Shown here one piece after another: positions 1 through 7,243 of a stretch of 23,251 bases of DNA. Under the pieces are notes generated by a model. The model had not been told where the DNA came from. It did no database searches and saw nothing but the letters and a program-made list of their open reading frames with translations. The DNA is from CAYUNT01 sp964446285 (GTDB lineage: Bacteria; Sumerlaeota; Sumerlaeia; SLMS01; CAYUNT01): the NCBI GenBank assembly GCA_964446285.1, contig CAYUNT010000056.1, positions 1 through 23,251 of the forward strand, written 5' to 3'. The position numbers were made by a program, and so were the translations under genes. Each line of letters starts with the position of its first letter. Within the stretch, counting starts at the first letter, position 1.

Positions 1-56
1 ACAACTCACAACTCACAACCCACAACCCACCACTCACAACTCACAACCCACAACTT
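1..56. repeat. Heptamer tandem repeat (ACAACYC)n
   Basis: Eight consecutive 7-nt units fit ACAACTC/ACAACCC, with one ACCACTC variant and a final ACAACTT that runs into a CTT-rich stretch. The array begins at the window edge, so its true length is unknown. It lies in non-coding DNA and shows no dyad symmetry, so it looks like a simple slipped-strand microsatellite rather than a CRISPR or an operator. Confidence 0.8.
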
Positions 57-319
57 CTTCTTCTCGTATTGAAATCTTTATACTTATTTCGCTAGACGCG
101 CTTCGGTTTTCCTGATACGTAGAGGTCCCGACGCGTGGAGGCGCAGGAACGGCCAGCGCGCGAAGCGGTTTTGGCCCTGTCCGAACCGCTTGCGCCGCGG
201 GGAGTCACCGGACGCTTTTTCGCCTTTTTTCCACCGCCCTTGCGACGATTGAGAATTCCCCGCGAGTTCCGTTTGTCGGCCGGTTTCTTTGCGCTCACGC
301 CGGAAAGGCATCCCTAGCC
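57..319. other. Intergenic stretch with no convincing gene
   Basis: About 260 bases without a supportable gene. A TATACT at 79-84 resembles a -10 box, but no matching -35 element is visible about 17 bases upstream, only CTT repeats. Short open frames exist on both strands (for example 92-298 minus, very rich in Lys and Arg). They lack a recognisable domain, their compositions look like out-of-frame translation of GC-rich DNA, and none has a good ribosome binding site. The promoter of the HNH gene probably lies here. Confidence 0.5.
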
Positions 320-919
320 ATGTTGGAACAAGGAGTTCTCGTTCTGAACCGTAACTGGACGGCGGTCCATGTTTGCAATGTCCGCCGTGCGCTGATCCTG
401 CTTGTGCAGGATATGGCCAAGGTCGTTACTGAGGACTATCAGACCTACGATTTTAATTCCTGGCGCCAGTTGAGCGCGCATCTTGCCAGCGATGGCAACC
501 GGTTTGTCCACACGCCGACGTTCCAACTTATGGTGCCCGAGGTCATTATGCTGCTCGGGTTTCACAAGATGCCGCCGCGAACGGTGAAATTTAACCGCCG
601 CAATATCTATTTGCGCGACAATTATACGTGCCAATACTGCGGACGGCGTCCGCCGCGCGAGGACTTGACGATAGACCATATTATTCCGCGCTCGAGGGGC
701 GGGCGTTCGACATGGGATAACGTGGTCCTTGCCTGCCTCGAATGCAACGTCCGCAAAGGCAGCCGCACGCCAGAGGAAAGCGGAATGCGGCTGATCCACG
801 GCCCGCGGCGCCCGCACTGGCTGGCGACGCTGCGCCATACGCTCAAGGGACCGTCGCGTCCGATTTGGCAAAAATTCGTCGATGCCGCTTATTGGGAAGT
901 GGTTCTCGTCGAGGAATAA
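320..919 (+). CDS. HNH endonuclease family protein
   Basis: A 199-residue protein whose second half is a zinc-binding HNH (McrA-like) nuclease module. A first CxxC knuckle lies at C104/C107, the catalytic DH at D119-H120 is followed by IIPRSRGG, N134 follows, and a second CxxC lies at C139/C142 followed by N143. The N-terminal 95 residues (LVLNRNWTAVHV, then the VRRALILL helix) match the usual extension of stand-alone bacterial HNH proteins, so this is a full-length family member. Such proteins are widespread and poorly characterised; a DNA-cleaving or nicking role is inferred. The start has only a weak purine-rich sequence upstream. The gene is separated from the hydrogenase block by about 450 bases with a candidate terminator and is probably unrelated to it. 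Confidence 0.85.
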   Translation: MLEQGVLVLNRNWTAVHVCNVRRALILLVQDMAKVVTEDYQTYDFNSWRQLSAHLASDGNRFVHTPTFQLMVPEVIMLLGFHKMPPRTVKFNRRNIYLRDNYTCQYCGRRPPREDLTIDHIIPRSRGGRSTWDNVVLACLECNVRKGSRTPEESGMRLIHGPRRPHWLATLRHTLKGPSRPIWQKFVDAAYWEVVLVEE

Positions 920-943
920 CGGTCTGCTAAAAAGCCGGAGAAT

Positions 944-955
944 ACGGGAACCCGT
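944..955. repeat. Short palindrome downstream of the HNH gene
   Basis: ACGGGAACCCGT has 5-nt arms around AA. It lies 25 bases after the HNH stop codon and has no T-run after it. It could be part of a longer 3' structure or chance in GC-rich DNA. Confidence 0.25.
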
Positions 956-1070
956 GGCGCGGAATGCCCGGGTCGGCGGGGATTGTATTGTTCTGCCGCT
1001 TCCATGATCAGAAACGATGCAAGGCACATTCGTCGGCAAGATGCATCCGCAGGCTTGGAATGGGCATATC

Positions 1071-1229
1071 TATCAGTCGCCTCGCGATTTATCGCGAGGT
1101 TTTGAGAATTGAATGAAAAGAAATAACCGTTTCAACGGTTTTCCCGGCCCAACAAGAGCAAACCGTTGAAACGGTTTTCGAGACCTAGCCCTATTTGATT
1201 CCTCGCGATAAATCGCGAGGCGAATGATA
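1071..1229. repeat. Nested palindromes forming a 159-bp inverted-repeat element
   Basis: Four near-perfect palindromes sit in mirror order. The outer ones are CCTCGCGATTTATCGCGAGG (1080-1099) and its reverse complement with an AA centre (1201-1220). The inner ones are AACCGTTTCAACGGTT (1125-1140) and its reverse complement AACCGTTGAAACGGTT (1161-1176). The outer pairing extends outward to 1071-1099 against 1201-1229 with a single mismatch in 29 positions. The inner copies are separated by 20 bases (1141-1160). The element can therefore fold either as four small hairpins or as one long interrupted hairpin. It lies between the HNH gene and the Rrf2 regulator, so two pairs of operators for two dimeric regulators are plausible. 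A miniature inverted-repeat mobile element is the alternative; no clear target-site duplication is visible at its edges. Confidence 0.85.
1080..1103 (+). terminator. Possible intrinsic terminator for the HNH gene
   Basis: The first outer palindrome can form an 8-bp GC-rich stem (CCTCGCGA/TCGCGAGG) with a TTTA loop, followed directly by TTTT. That is the shape of a short Rho-independent terminator, about 160 bases past the HNH stop. The same palindrome recurs at 1201-1220 without a T-run, so termination is not the only explanation for the sequence. Confidence 0.35.
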
Positions 1230-1373
1230 CTGTATCCGATTTCTTTTCCGGCATACCTGACTCTGAATAGCTGCTGCATCCGTGATCGCGGAGTGGTCTT
1301 CATTGTTGACCTGCGGGTTATGTTTGTGTCTGGTTCGGATCAGTTTTTGTGTGCGCGGTGGGATGGCGGTTTG

Positions 1374-1961
1374 ATGTTTTGCCTTTCTCAGACGACGGGC
1401 TATGCCATTTTGGCGCTGGCGTGTCTCGACGGGCCGGATGGGAATCCCGTTCAGGTGCGCGACGTGGCGGATTTTACGGGGATTTCCAAGCCGTATCTGT
1501 CGAAGATCATTCACGCGCTGGGCGCAAAGGGCCTGGTGGAAACCAAGCGGGGACGCAAGGGTGGCGTGCTTCTGGCCCGCGATCCCCGAGCGATCACCGT
1601 GATTGAAGTGGCACGCGCCGTGGAGGGAAATGAATGGGCGCAGCGATGCGTTCTTGGGCTGGCCGAATGCAGCGACGAGCGGGCTTGTCCGATGCACTTT
1701 TTCTGGAAACCTCTTGCGCAAACGATACGTGAGCGGCTAGAGGAACTCACGCTGGCGCAAGTGGCGGAATTCGAAAGCCGCCACGCCCTGGGGCGCCTGG
1801 CGGACAAAGGGACATCCCCCATAGCGGAGACAATTGGCAAACGATTCGGAATCACTTCCTCCGAGGGTGCTGTTTCGCCCTCTTCCTCCACTCGATCATC
1901 AATACTTTTGGGATGGAATCCTGGGGCTGGTAATAAAACCAGCGAAGTTCCCAATTCATGA
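1374..1961 (+). CDS. Rrf2-family transcriptional regulator with candidate Fe-S site
   Basis: A 195-residue winged-helix regulator. Residues 1-65 hold the Rrf2 start (MFCLSQTTGYAILALACL) and the recognition region (ISKPYLSKIIHALGAKGLVETKRGRKGGVLLA, quoted in two parts: residues 37-50 and 51-68). Three cysteines at 92, 99 and 105 lie where IscR, NsrR and RirA carry their cluster ligands, but the first spacing is 7 rather than 6. A [2Fe-2S] or [4Fe-4S] sensor of redox state, oxygen, NO or iron status is inferred. The frame stays open back to 1224, but homology starts at the ATG at 1374. The C-terminal 40 residues are Ser/Gly-rich and look like a disordered tail. The gene overlaps the next by 4 nt (ATGA), so the regulator is likely the first gene of the hydrogenase operon and may regulate itself and that operon through the upstream palindromes. 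Confidence 0.85.
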   Translation: MFCLSQTTGYAILALACLDGPDGNPVQVRDVADFTGISKPYLSKIIHALGAKGLVETKRGRKGGVLLARDPRAITVIEVARAVEGNEWAQRCVLGLAECSDERACPMHFFWKPLAQTIRERLEELTLAQVAEFESRHALGRLADKGTSPIAETIGKRFGITSSEGAVSPSSSTRSSILLGWNPGAGNKTSEVPNS

Positions 1962-3148
1962 TGAGCGAATCAACAACCTTCACTCCGGACAAGCCGTCGG
2001 TAATAGACACAAAGGGTTTGGAAGCGCTTCTCGCCTATCTGGCAGGCGAAGGGTATCGGATTGTCGGCCCTTCGGTTCGCGAGGAGGCGGTGGCGCTGGG
2101 CGAAATTGCCTCGATTGCGGATTTGCCCGCCGGCTGGTCCGACGAGCAGGAGGCGGGGCGTTACCGGCTGCGGCGCTCGGAGAATGGCAAGTTTTTTGAC
2201 ACCAATGCCCCCGCGCAGGGCTGGAAGCAGTATTTGTATCCAGCCGTGACGCCGTTATGGACGGCGGAGCGCAAGGGAGGCGGCTTCGAGGCGTCGCCCG
2301 CGAAAAACTCGGCGGTCGATGAGCCGCCGCTGGCGCTTTTTGGGATATGCGCATGCGATTTGGCGGCGCTGGATGTTCTCGACCGCGTGCTAGCGGCCGG
2401 TCCGAACGGCGCGCAAGACTACATGGCGCGGCGCGCGAAAGCGCTGGTTGTGGCCGTGAACTGCACGCGCGTGGGTGGAACGTGCTTTTGTGCCTCGATG
2501 GGGACGGGTCCACGGGCAACGAAAGGTTATGATCTGGCTTTGACTGAATTGTCGGCGGCAAAGGGCGGCCAAGGGCATGAGTTCGTGGCGGAGGCCGCTT
2601 CGGAGCGGGGGCGGGCGGCGCTTGGGGCGATTCCGCATCGCTCGGCGGAACAGAAGGAGATTCAGGAAGCCAGGCGCCTGACGGATGAGGCGGCGAAGTC
2701 GATGGGGCGGCGGCTCGAAACCAAGGGGCTTCGCGATGCCCTTATGGCCAATCTCGAACATTCGCATTGGGAGGCGGTGGCGCAGCGATGCCTGACATGC
2801 GCCAATTGCACACTGGCCTGCCCCACTTGCTTTTGCCACACAATCGAGGACTCGACAGACATCGCCGGACAGCGCGCCGAACGCCGCCGTTTGTGGGACA
2901 GCTGTTTCGGAATCGAGTATTCTTATATCAGCGGCGGGAGCGTTCGCCAATCGGCCATGTCGCGCTACCGCCAGTGGATGACGCACAAACTGGCCACTTG
3001 GGTGGATCAGTTTGGCGTGTTTGGGTGCGTCGGGTGCGGACGGTGCATCACATGGTGCCCTGTGGGCATCGACATTACCGAGGAAGCGCGAATCATCCGC
3101 GAAAACGCTCGCCCAGCCGCGGCGGATCGTGCCCAGGGAGCGAAATGA
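1958..3148 (+). CDS. hydB: Group 3b hydrogenase beta subunit (4Fe-4S dicluster, HydB-like)
   Basis: A 396-residue iron-sulfur electron-transfer subunit of the sulfhydrogenase/NADP-linked [NiFe] hydrogenase type. It is related to anaerobic sulfite reductase subunit A. The middle carries FGICACDLAALDVLD (about 128-142) and a Cys-rich GGTCFCASMGTGP (about 173-185). The C-terminal third has two ferredoxin-like sites: C278, C281, C284, C288 (with further Cys at 291 and 293) and C357, C360, C363, C367. These would pass electrons between the flavin subunit and the hydrogenase module. The start ATG overlaps the Rrf2 stop; a second ATG follows immediately at 1961, and no strong ribosome binding site is visible, consistent with translational coupling. 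Its order before the CNB, FAD, small and large subunit genes is the standard group 3b order. Confidence 0.85.
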   Translation: MMSESTTFTPDKPSVIDTKGLEALLAYLAGEGYRIVGPSVREEAVALGEIASIADLPAGWSDEQEAGRYRLRRSENGKFFDTNAPAQGWKQYLYPAVTPLWTAERKGGGFEASPAKNSAVDEPPLALFGICACDLAALDVLDRVLAAGPNGAQDYMARRAKALVVAVNCTRVGGTCFCASMGTGPRATKGYDLALTELSAAKGGQGHEFVAEAASERGRAALGAIPHRSAEQKEIQEARRLTDEAAKSMGRRLETKGLRDALMANLEHSHWEAVAQRCLTCANCTLACPTCFCHTIEDSTDIAGQRAERRRLWDSCFGIEYSYISGGSVRQSAMSRYRQWMTHKLATWVDQFGVFGCVGCGRCITWCPVGIDITEEARIIRENARPAAADRAQGAK

Positions 3149-3149
3149 C

Positions 3150-3629
3150 ATGGAAACAATGGATCAAATTCTGGCCGAGCATCCTTTCCTAAAAGACTTG
3201 GCTCCCGAGTATTTGCAGTTGTTGGCGGGATGCGCGAAGAACGTCCGGTTCAATGAGGGGGAAGTAATCTTCCGCGAGAACGGCGAGGCGAACGAGTTTT
3301 ACCTGATTCGCCATGGAAAAGTGGCCCTCGATATTTACGCGCCGCCGCGGGGAACACTGACCATCGAGACGTTGCGCGAGGGCGACATTCTGGGCTGGTC
3401 GTGGCTGATTCCGCCCTACAAATGGCGATTCGAGGCCCGTGCGGTGGAACTGACTCGCGCCCTGGCGCTCGACGGCGCCTGCCTGCGCGGAAAGTGCGAG
3501 GCGGATAAGGCCCTTGGTTATGAATTGCTCAAGCGGTTCTCGGGCGTGATCGCGCAACGCCTTGAATCCACTCGCCTTCAACTGCTTGATCTTTACGGAA
3601 CCCACCCGGGGCCGCACTCTCGAAAATGA
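3150..3629 (+). CDS. Cyclic-nucleotide-binding-fold protein of the group 3b operon
   Basis: A 159-residue protein made almost entirely of one CRP-type cNMP-binding domain (about residues 10-115: FNEGEVIFRENGEANEFYLIRHG, residues 34-56, then IETLREGDILGW). It lacks the C-terminal helix-turn-helix of Crp/Fnr factors, so it is not a transcription factor on its face. The phosphate-binding cassette normally reads FGE..L....R; here it reads GWSWLIPPYKWRFEARA (82-98), lacking the cAMP-contacting Glu. Such proteins recur between the HydB and HydG genes of bacterial group 3b clusters; their role is unknown, and an allosteric or assembly function is my inference. The start at 3150 is preceded by GGGAG (3137-3141) and lies just after the hydB stop. 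Confidence 0.8.
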   Translation: METMDQILAEHPFLKDLAPEYLQLLAGCAKNVRFNEGEVIFRENGEANEFYLIRHGKVALDIYAPPRGTLTIETLREGDILGWSWLIPPYKWRFEARAVELTRALALDGACLRGKCEADKALGYELLKRFSGVIAQRLESTRLQLLDLYGTHPGPHSRK

Positions 3630-3636
3630 CGCCGCG

Positions 3637-4512
3637 ATGAAGGATGCCGCTGCTATGACGCCTTGCGCCACCGAAACAACCATGATGACCGTCCCGTGCC
3701 GGGTGGAGCGTGTTGTGCGCGAAACGAGCGACACGTTCACGCTTGATCTCAAACCGCCCAGCGGCGCCAGCAGGGAAGGAGCGCGCGGATTTTCGTTCGC
3801 TCCGGGCCAATTCAACATGCTCTATGTGTTTGGCGCGGGCGAAATTCCCATCTCGATCAGCGGCGATCCGGACCGTCCGGATCAACTGATCCACACGACG
3901 CGGGCGGTGGGCGTGGTCACAAAGGCCATGCGCAACCTCAAGCCGGGAGATCAACTGGGCGTGCGCGGGCCGTATGGATCGGCCTGGCCGGTGGAGCGCG
4001 CGCGCGGGCATGACGTCGTAATCGTGGCGGGCGGGATCGGCTTGGCGCCTTTGCGTCCGGCAATTTACCGCATCCTGGCGCGGCGCGGCGAATTCGGAAA
4101 GGTTGTCTTACTCTATGGAGCGCGCACGCAGGAAGACATCCTTTTCAAAAAGGAACTTTCTCGCTGGGCCGGGCGGTTTGACATCGATGTGTATGTGACG
4201 GTGGACCGCGCGACGGCCAATTGGCGGGGAAATGTCGGCGTGGTGACGACGCTCATCAAAAAGGCCCCCTACGACCCGTTTGATGCAATGGCGATGGTCT
4301 GCGGACCCGAGGTCATGATGCGATACGCGGTGCAGGAGTTGCTCAAACGCGGCCTGGCGGAGCGAAATGTGCATCTCTCGATGGAACGCAATATGAAATG
4401 CGGCGTGGGGCTGTGCGGGCACTGCCAGTGCGGCCCGGTGTTCATCTGCCGCGAAGGGCCGGTTTTCCCCTATGAGCGGGTTCGCGACTTCTTCGGGATG
4501 CGGGAGGTCTGA
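3637..4512 (+). CDS. hydG: Group 3b hydrogenase FAD/NAD(P)-binding gamma subunit (HydG-like)
   Basis: A 291-residue diaphorase subunit of the ferredoxin-NADP reductase superfamily, which should carry electrons between NAD(P)H and the Fe-S chain of the 3b enzyme. The FAD-binding barrel covers about residues 20-115 (VERVVRETSDTFTL, PGQFNMLYV, then PISISG at the flavin site). The nucleotide-binding Rossmann part covers about 126-235 (VVIVAGGIGLAPLRP, VCGPEVMM). The C-terminus has the PyrK-like [2Fe-2S] motif with C255, C260, C263 and C271. The chosen start follows the previous stop by 7 nt. Starts at 3655 (with AAGGA at 3640-3644) and 3682 are also possible and would only shorten the unconserved N-terminus. 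NAD versus NADP preference cannot be read from the sequence. Confidence 0.88.
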   Translation: MKDAAAMTPCATETTMMTVPCRVERVVRETSDTFTLDLKPPSGASREGARGFSFAPGQFNMLYVFGAGEIPISISGDPDRPDQLIHTTRAVGVVTKAMRNLKPGDQLGVRGPYGSAWPVERARGHDVVIVAGGIGLAPLRPAIYRILARRGEFGKVVLLYGARTQEDILFKKELSRWAGRFDIDVYVTVDRATANWRGNVGVVTTLIKKAPYDPFDAMAMVCGPEVMMRYAVQELLKRGLAERNVHLSMERNMKCGVGLCGHCQCGPVFICREGPVFPYERVRDFFGMREV

Positions 4513-4519
4513 TGCCCCA

Positions 4520-5305
4520 ATGTCCACGAAATCCTCCCCAAAACCCAAACTGGCCGTATGGAAATTCGCATCGTGCGATGGCTGCCAATTGAGCCTGCTC
4601 GATTGCGAGGATGAATTGCTCGCCGTGGCGGGCGCGGTCGAAATCGCAAACTTCCCCGAGGCCTCGCGCGCCGTCGTGAAGGGGCCGTATGACCTGTCGC
4701 TCGTCGAGGGATCGATCACAACGCCTCATGACGCGGAGCGGATTCACAAAGTCCGGCGCGCGTCGAAGCGGCTGGTGACGATCGGCGCGTGCGCGACGGC
4801 CGGCGGCATCCAGGCGCTGCGGAATTTCAAGGATGTGAAGGCGTTCACGTCGATTGTGTATGCGCGCCCGGCGTGGATCGAGACGCTGGGGCGCTCGACG
4901 CCCATCGCCGACCACGTGTTTGTGGATTACGAGTTGCGCGGCTGCCCGGTGAATAAATTGCAGTTGGTCGAGGTGCTGAGCGCGTTTCTGAATGGGCGCA
5001 AGCCGAACATCTCGCCCGTGAGCGTGTGCGTTGAATGCAAGCGGCGCGCGACAGTGTGCGTGATGGTTGCGCGCGGGATGCCGTGCCTCGGCCCCGTGAC
5101 GCATTCGGGTTGCGGGGCGATCTGCCCATCGTATGGGCGGGGATGCTATGGCTGCTTTGGGCCGAAAGAAACGCCCAACACAGCGGCGCTGAGCGAGCAA
5201 CTGGCGCGGCAGGGAATGCCGGAAGACAACCTGGTTCGGACGTTCCGGACGTTCAACGCTTATGCGGAGGCATTCTACAAGGAGAGCGTGGCGCATGAAG
5301 GCTAA
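4520..5305 (+). CDS. hydD: Group 3b [NiFe] hydrogenase small (delta) subunit
   Basis: A 261-residue small subunit that wires the NiFe site to the electron chain. The proximal cluster ligands are C19 and C22 (FASCDGCQLSLLDCE), C91 (TIGACATAGGIQ) and C142 (RGCPVNK). The C-terminal part has the dense cysteine set of three-cluster small subunits: C170, C173, C180, C189, C198, C202, C209 and C212. There is no Tat signal, as expected for the soluble sulfhydrogenase type. The ATG at 4520 is preceded by GGGAGG (4502-4507) and by the hydG stop. The 3' end overlaps the large-subunit gene by 11 nt. Homologues are called HydD, ShyD or HyhS depending on the organism. Confidence 0.9.
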   Translation: MSTKSSPKPKLAVWKFASCDGCQLSLLDCEDELLAVAGAVEIANFPEASRAVVKGPYDLSLVEGSITTPHDAERIHKVRRASKRLVTIGACATAGGIQALRNFKDVKAFTSIVYARPAWIETLGRSTPIADHVFVDYELRGCPVNKLQLVEVLSAFLNGRKPNISPVSVCVECKRRATVCVMVARGMPCLGPVTHSGCGAICPSYGRGCYGCFGPKETPNTAALSEQLARQGMPEDNLVRTFRTFNAYAEAFYKESVAHEG

Positions 5306-6656
5306 CTCCACGAAAAAGCCGGGCGGCAGCTCCTCAGGCAGCAGCGGCGGGGCGGGGGCCAGGCGGCGGACGATCCGAGTGGATTACCTTGCGCGCGTCG
5401 AGGGCGAGGGCGGGTTGTTTGTGCGCGTGCGGGATAACGAGGTTGTCGAGGCCAAACTGAAAATCTTCGAGCCGCCGAGGTTTTTTGAGGCGTTTTTACG
5501 CGGGCGCCTGGCCGCGGAAGCGCCGGATATTACAGCGCGCATTTGCGGCATCTGCCCCGTGGCATATCAGATGAGCGCGGTTCACGCGATTGAAGACGCC
5601 TGGGGCGCGCACGTGGATGGGCCGTTGCGCGAGTTGCGCCGCCTGCTTTATTGCGGCGAGTGGATCGAAAGCCATGTGCTGCATGTGTTTTTGCTGCATA
5701 CTCCGGATTTCCTGGGCTATGAAGACGCGATCCGCATGGCCAAGGACCACCCGCGCGAGGTGACGCAGGCGCTGGCGTTGAAGAAGGCCGGCAACGACAT
5801 TGTGAATCTGCTCGGCGGACGCGAAATCCACCCAATCAATGTGCGCGTGGGCGGATTTTACCGAATTCCATCTCGAAAGGAATTCGCGGCGCTGCGCGAA
5901 AAACTCGAGAAGGTCCGCGGATTCGCCCGCGAGGCGGTGCGCTTTGTGGCGTCGCTGCCATTTCCGGATTTCGAGCGCGACTATGAGTTTGTGGCGTTGC
6001 GCCATCCATCGGAATATCCCTTCTGCGAAGGGCGGCTCGCCTCGAACAAGGGGTTGGACATAGCTCTCAAGGAATATAACGATTATTTTATGGAGGAGCA
6101 TGTCGAGCATTCGACATCGCTCCAGTCCGTCATCAAGGCGCGCGGTTCGTATTTCACGGGTCCGCTGGCGCGCGTGAACCTGAATTTCGACCGCCTGACG
6201 CCAGAAGCGCGCGAGGCGGCGCTGGAAGCGGGCCTTGAGCCGCCGTGCCGAAATCCGTTCAAGAGCATTATTGCGCGCGCTGTCGAAACGCTATGGGCGG
6301 TGGACGAGGCACTGCGGATTCTCGACACGTTCGAGCCGCCGGACGCGCCATACATGAAAATCGAGCCTCGGGCGGGCATCGGCCACGGCTGCACGGAAGC
6401 GCCGCGCGGGATTTTATATCATCGTTACGCGGTCAATGCGAATGGGGCGATCGAGGAGGCGAAAATCGTTCCGCCCACTTCGCAGAACCAGCGTTGCATC
6501 GAAGAGGATTTGCGCCAGTATGTGGGCCGTTTTCTGGATGAACCGGATGACCGGCTGCAGTGGCAATGCGAGCAGGCGGTGCGCAATTATGACCCTTGCA
6601 TATCGTGTTCGACTCACTTTTTGCGCCTTCGTGTGGAACGGGAGGGCGCGCGGTGA
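5295..6656 (+). CDS. hydA: Group 3b [NiFe] hydrogenase large (alpha) subunit
   Basis: A 453-residue catalytic subunit that should bind the NiFe(CN)2CO centre. The L1 motif RICGICPVAYQMSAVHAIE contributes C84 and C87, and the L2 motif DPCISCSTH contributes C435, C438 and H441. These signatures fit the 3b branch. Only 12 residues follow H441, a short extension expected to be removed by the protease encoded next. The N-terminus has a Ser/Gly/Arg-rich stretch (about 8-25) before the conserved TIRVDYLARVEGEGG. The ATG at 5295 is chosen over one at 5262 because AAGGAGAG lies 8 nt upstream of it and the protein alignment begins after it. It overlaps the small-subunit gene by 11 nt and the protease gene by 4 nt (GTGA). 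Confidence 0.92.
   Translation: MKANSTKKPGGSSSGSSGGAGARRRTIRVDYLARVEGEGGLFVRVRDNEVVEAKLKIFEPPRFFEAFLRGRLAAEAPDITARICGICPVAYQMSAVHAIEDAWGAHVDGPLRELRRLLYCGEWIESHVLHVFLLHTPDFLGYEDAIRMAKDHPREVTQALALKKAGNDIVNLLGGREIHPINVRVGGFYRIPSRKEFAALREKLEKVRGFAREAVRFVASLPFPDFERDYEFVALRHPSEYPFCEGRLASNKGLDIALKEYNDYFMEEHVEHSTSLQSVIKARGSYFTGPLARVNLNFDRLTPEAREAALEAGLEPPCRNPFKSIIARAVETLWAVDEALRILDTFEPPDAPYMKIEPRAGIGHGCTEAPRGILYHRYAVNANGAIEEAKIVPPTSQNQRCIEEDLRQYVGRFLDEPDDRLQWQCEQAVRNYDPCISCSTHFLRLRVEREGAR
6640..6646 (+). promoter_or_regulatory. Ribosome binding site deciding the GTG start of the 3b protease
   Basis: GGGAGGG lies 6 nt before GTG at 6653, inside the last codons of the large-subunit gene. This makes the overlapping GTG a much better start than the upstream ATG at 6596. 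Confidence 0.7.
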
Positions 6657-7243
6657 AGCCGCTGCGCAATGTTAAGATTTTGCAAAGAGTGGTTATTGGC
6701 ATAGGAAATGCCTTGCGCGGGGACGATGGCGCGGGTCTTTTGGTGGTTTGCCGATTGCGCGAGGCTGCCCGGAACATTCCTTGCGTAAGCATGGAAGAAG
6801 GGGGCGGCGGCGCGCTGATGGCAGCGTGGGAGGGGGCGGATACGGCCATCGTGGTGGATGCGGCGTTTTCGGGAGAAGAGCCGCCGGGAACAATCCACCG
6901 GTTCGATGCGGCGAATGAGCCGGTTCCAGCATATCGAGGGTTTCGCGGCTCTTCGCACGCAATGGGAGCGGCGGAAGAAATCGAGCTGGCTCGCGCCTTG
7001 GGACGGCTGCCGCGCCGGTTGATTGTGTATGGGATCGAAGGCGGGCGGTTTGGAATCGGCGAGGAGATGAGCGAGGCGGTGCGGGAGGCCGCCGAAAAGG
7101 TCGCCGGCCGGATCATGGGCGATCTGGGATTGATCTTGGCGCCTGAAGAGCGCCAGTCAGGTGGAGGAGAGGCGAGGATTCGGCCTGGGAGTCGGACGCC
7201 CAGGGGCCGCGGAAGTGAAAGGAGAAAAGGTCCATGCCTGTAG
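6653..7243 (+). CDS. Hydrogenase maturation endopeptidase for the 3b enzyme (HyaD/HybD/HycI family)
   Basis: A 196-residue nickel-dependent processing protease that trims the C-terminus of the large subunit after nickel insertion. The family signature IGNALRGDDGAG spans about residues 17-28, with candidate metal ligands D25, D69 (VVDA) and H102 (SSHAMG). This matches Glu16, Asp62 and His93 of HybD by position. The start is GTG with a strong binding site and a 4-nt overlap with the large-subunit gene. The last 35 residues are rich in Arg, Gly and Ser and lie beyond the usual family fold, so they may be a disordered tail or could be non-essential. Its position directly after the 3b large subunit says which enzyme it serves. 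It ends 10 nt inside hoxE. Confidence 0.88.
   Translation: MKPLRNVKILQRVVIGIGNALRGDDGAGLLVVCRLREAARNIPCVSMEEGGGGALMAAWEGADTAIVVDAAFSGEEPPGTIHRFDAANEPVPAYRGFRGSSHAMGAAEEIELARALGRLPRRLIVYGIEGGRFGIGEEMSEAVREAAEKVAGRIMGDLGLILAPEERQSGGGEARIRPGSRTPRGRGSERRKGPCL

Noticed and set aside
92..298. Small, very basic minus-strand protein at the window start
   Set aside because: Lys/Arg-rich and superficially like a ribosomal or nucleoid protein, but two overlapping frames on this strand look equally basic and no family is recognisable.
314..1039. A minus-strand open frame across the HNH gene and its downstream gap
   Set aside because: The plus-strand HNH motifs (CxxC, DH, N, CxxC) are intact; the reverse frame has no domain and no ribosome binding site I can see.
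1071..1229. CRISPR-like array reading of the repeated palindromes
   Set aside because: Only two copies of each unit are present, in inverted rather than direct order, with unequal spacing and no cas genes.
1306..1334. TTGACC as a -35 box for the Rrf2 gene
   Set aside because: No acceptable -10 sequence occurs 16-18 bases downstream; the nearest TATGTT is only 7 bases away.
1224..1373. Possible 50-residue N-terminal extension of the Rrf2 protein
   Set aside because: Rrf2 homology begins exactly at the ATG at 1374. The upstream codons begin right at the edge of the palindrome element and do not resemble any domain.
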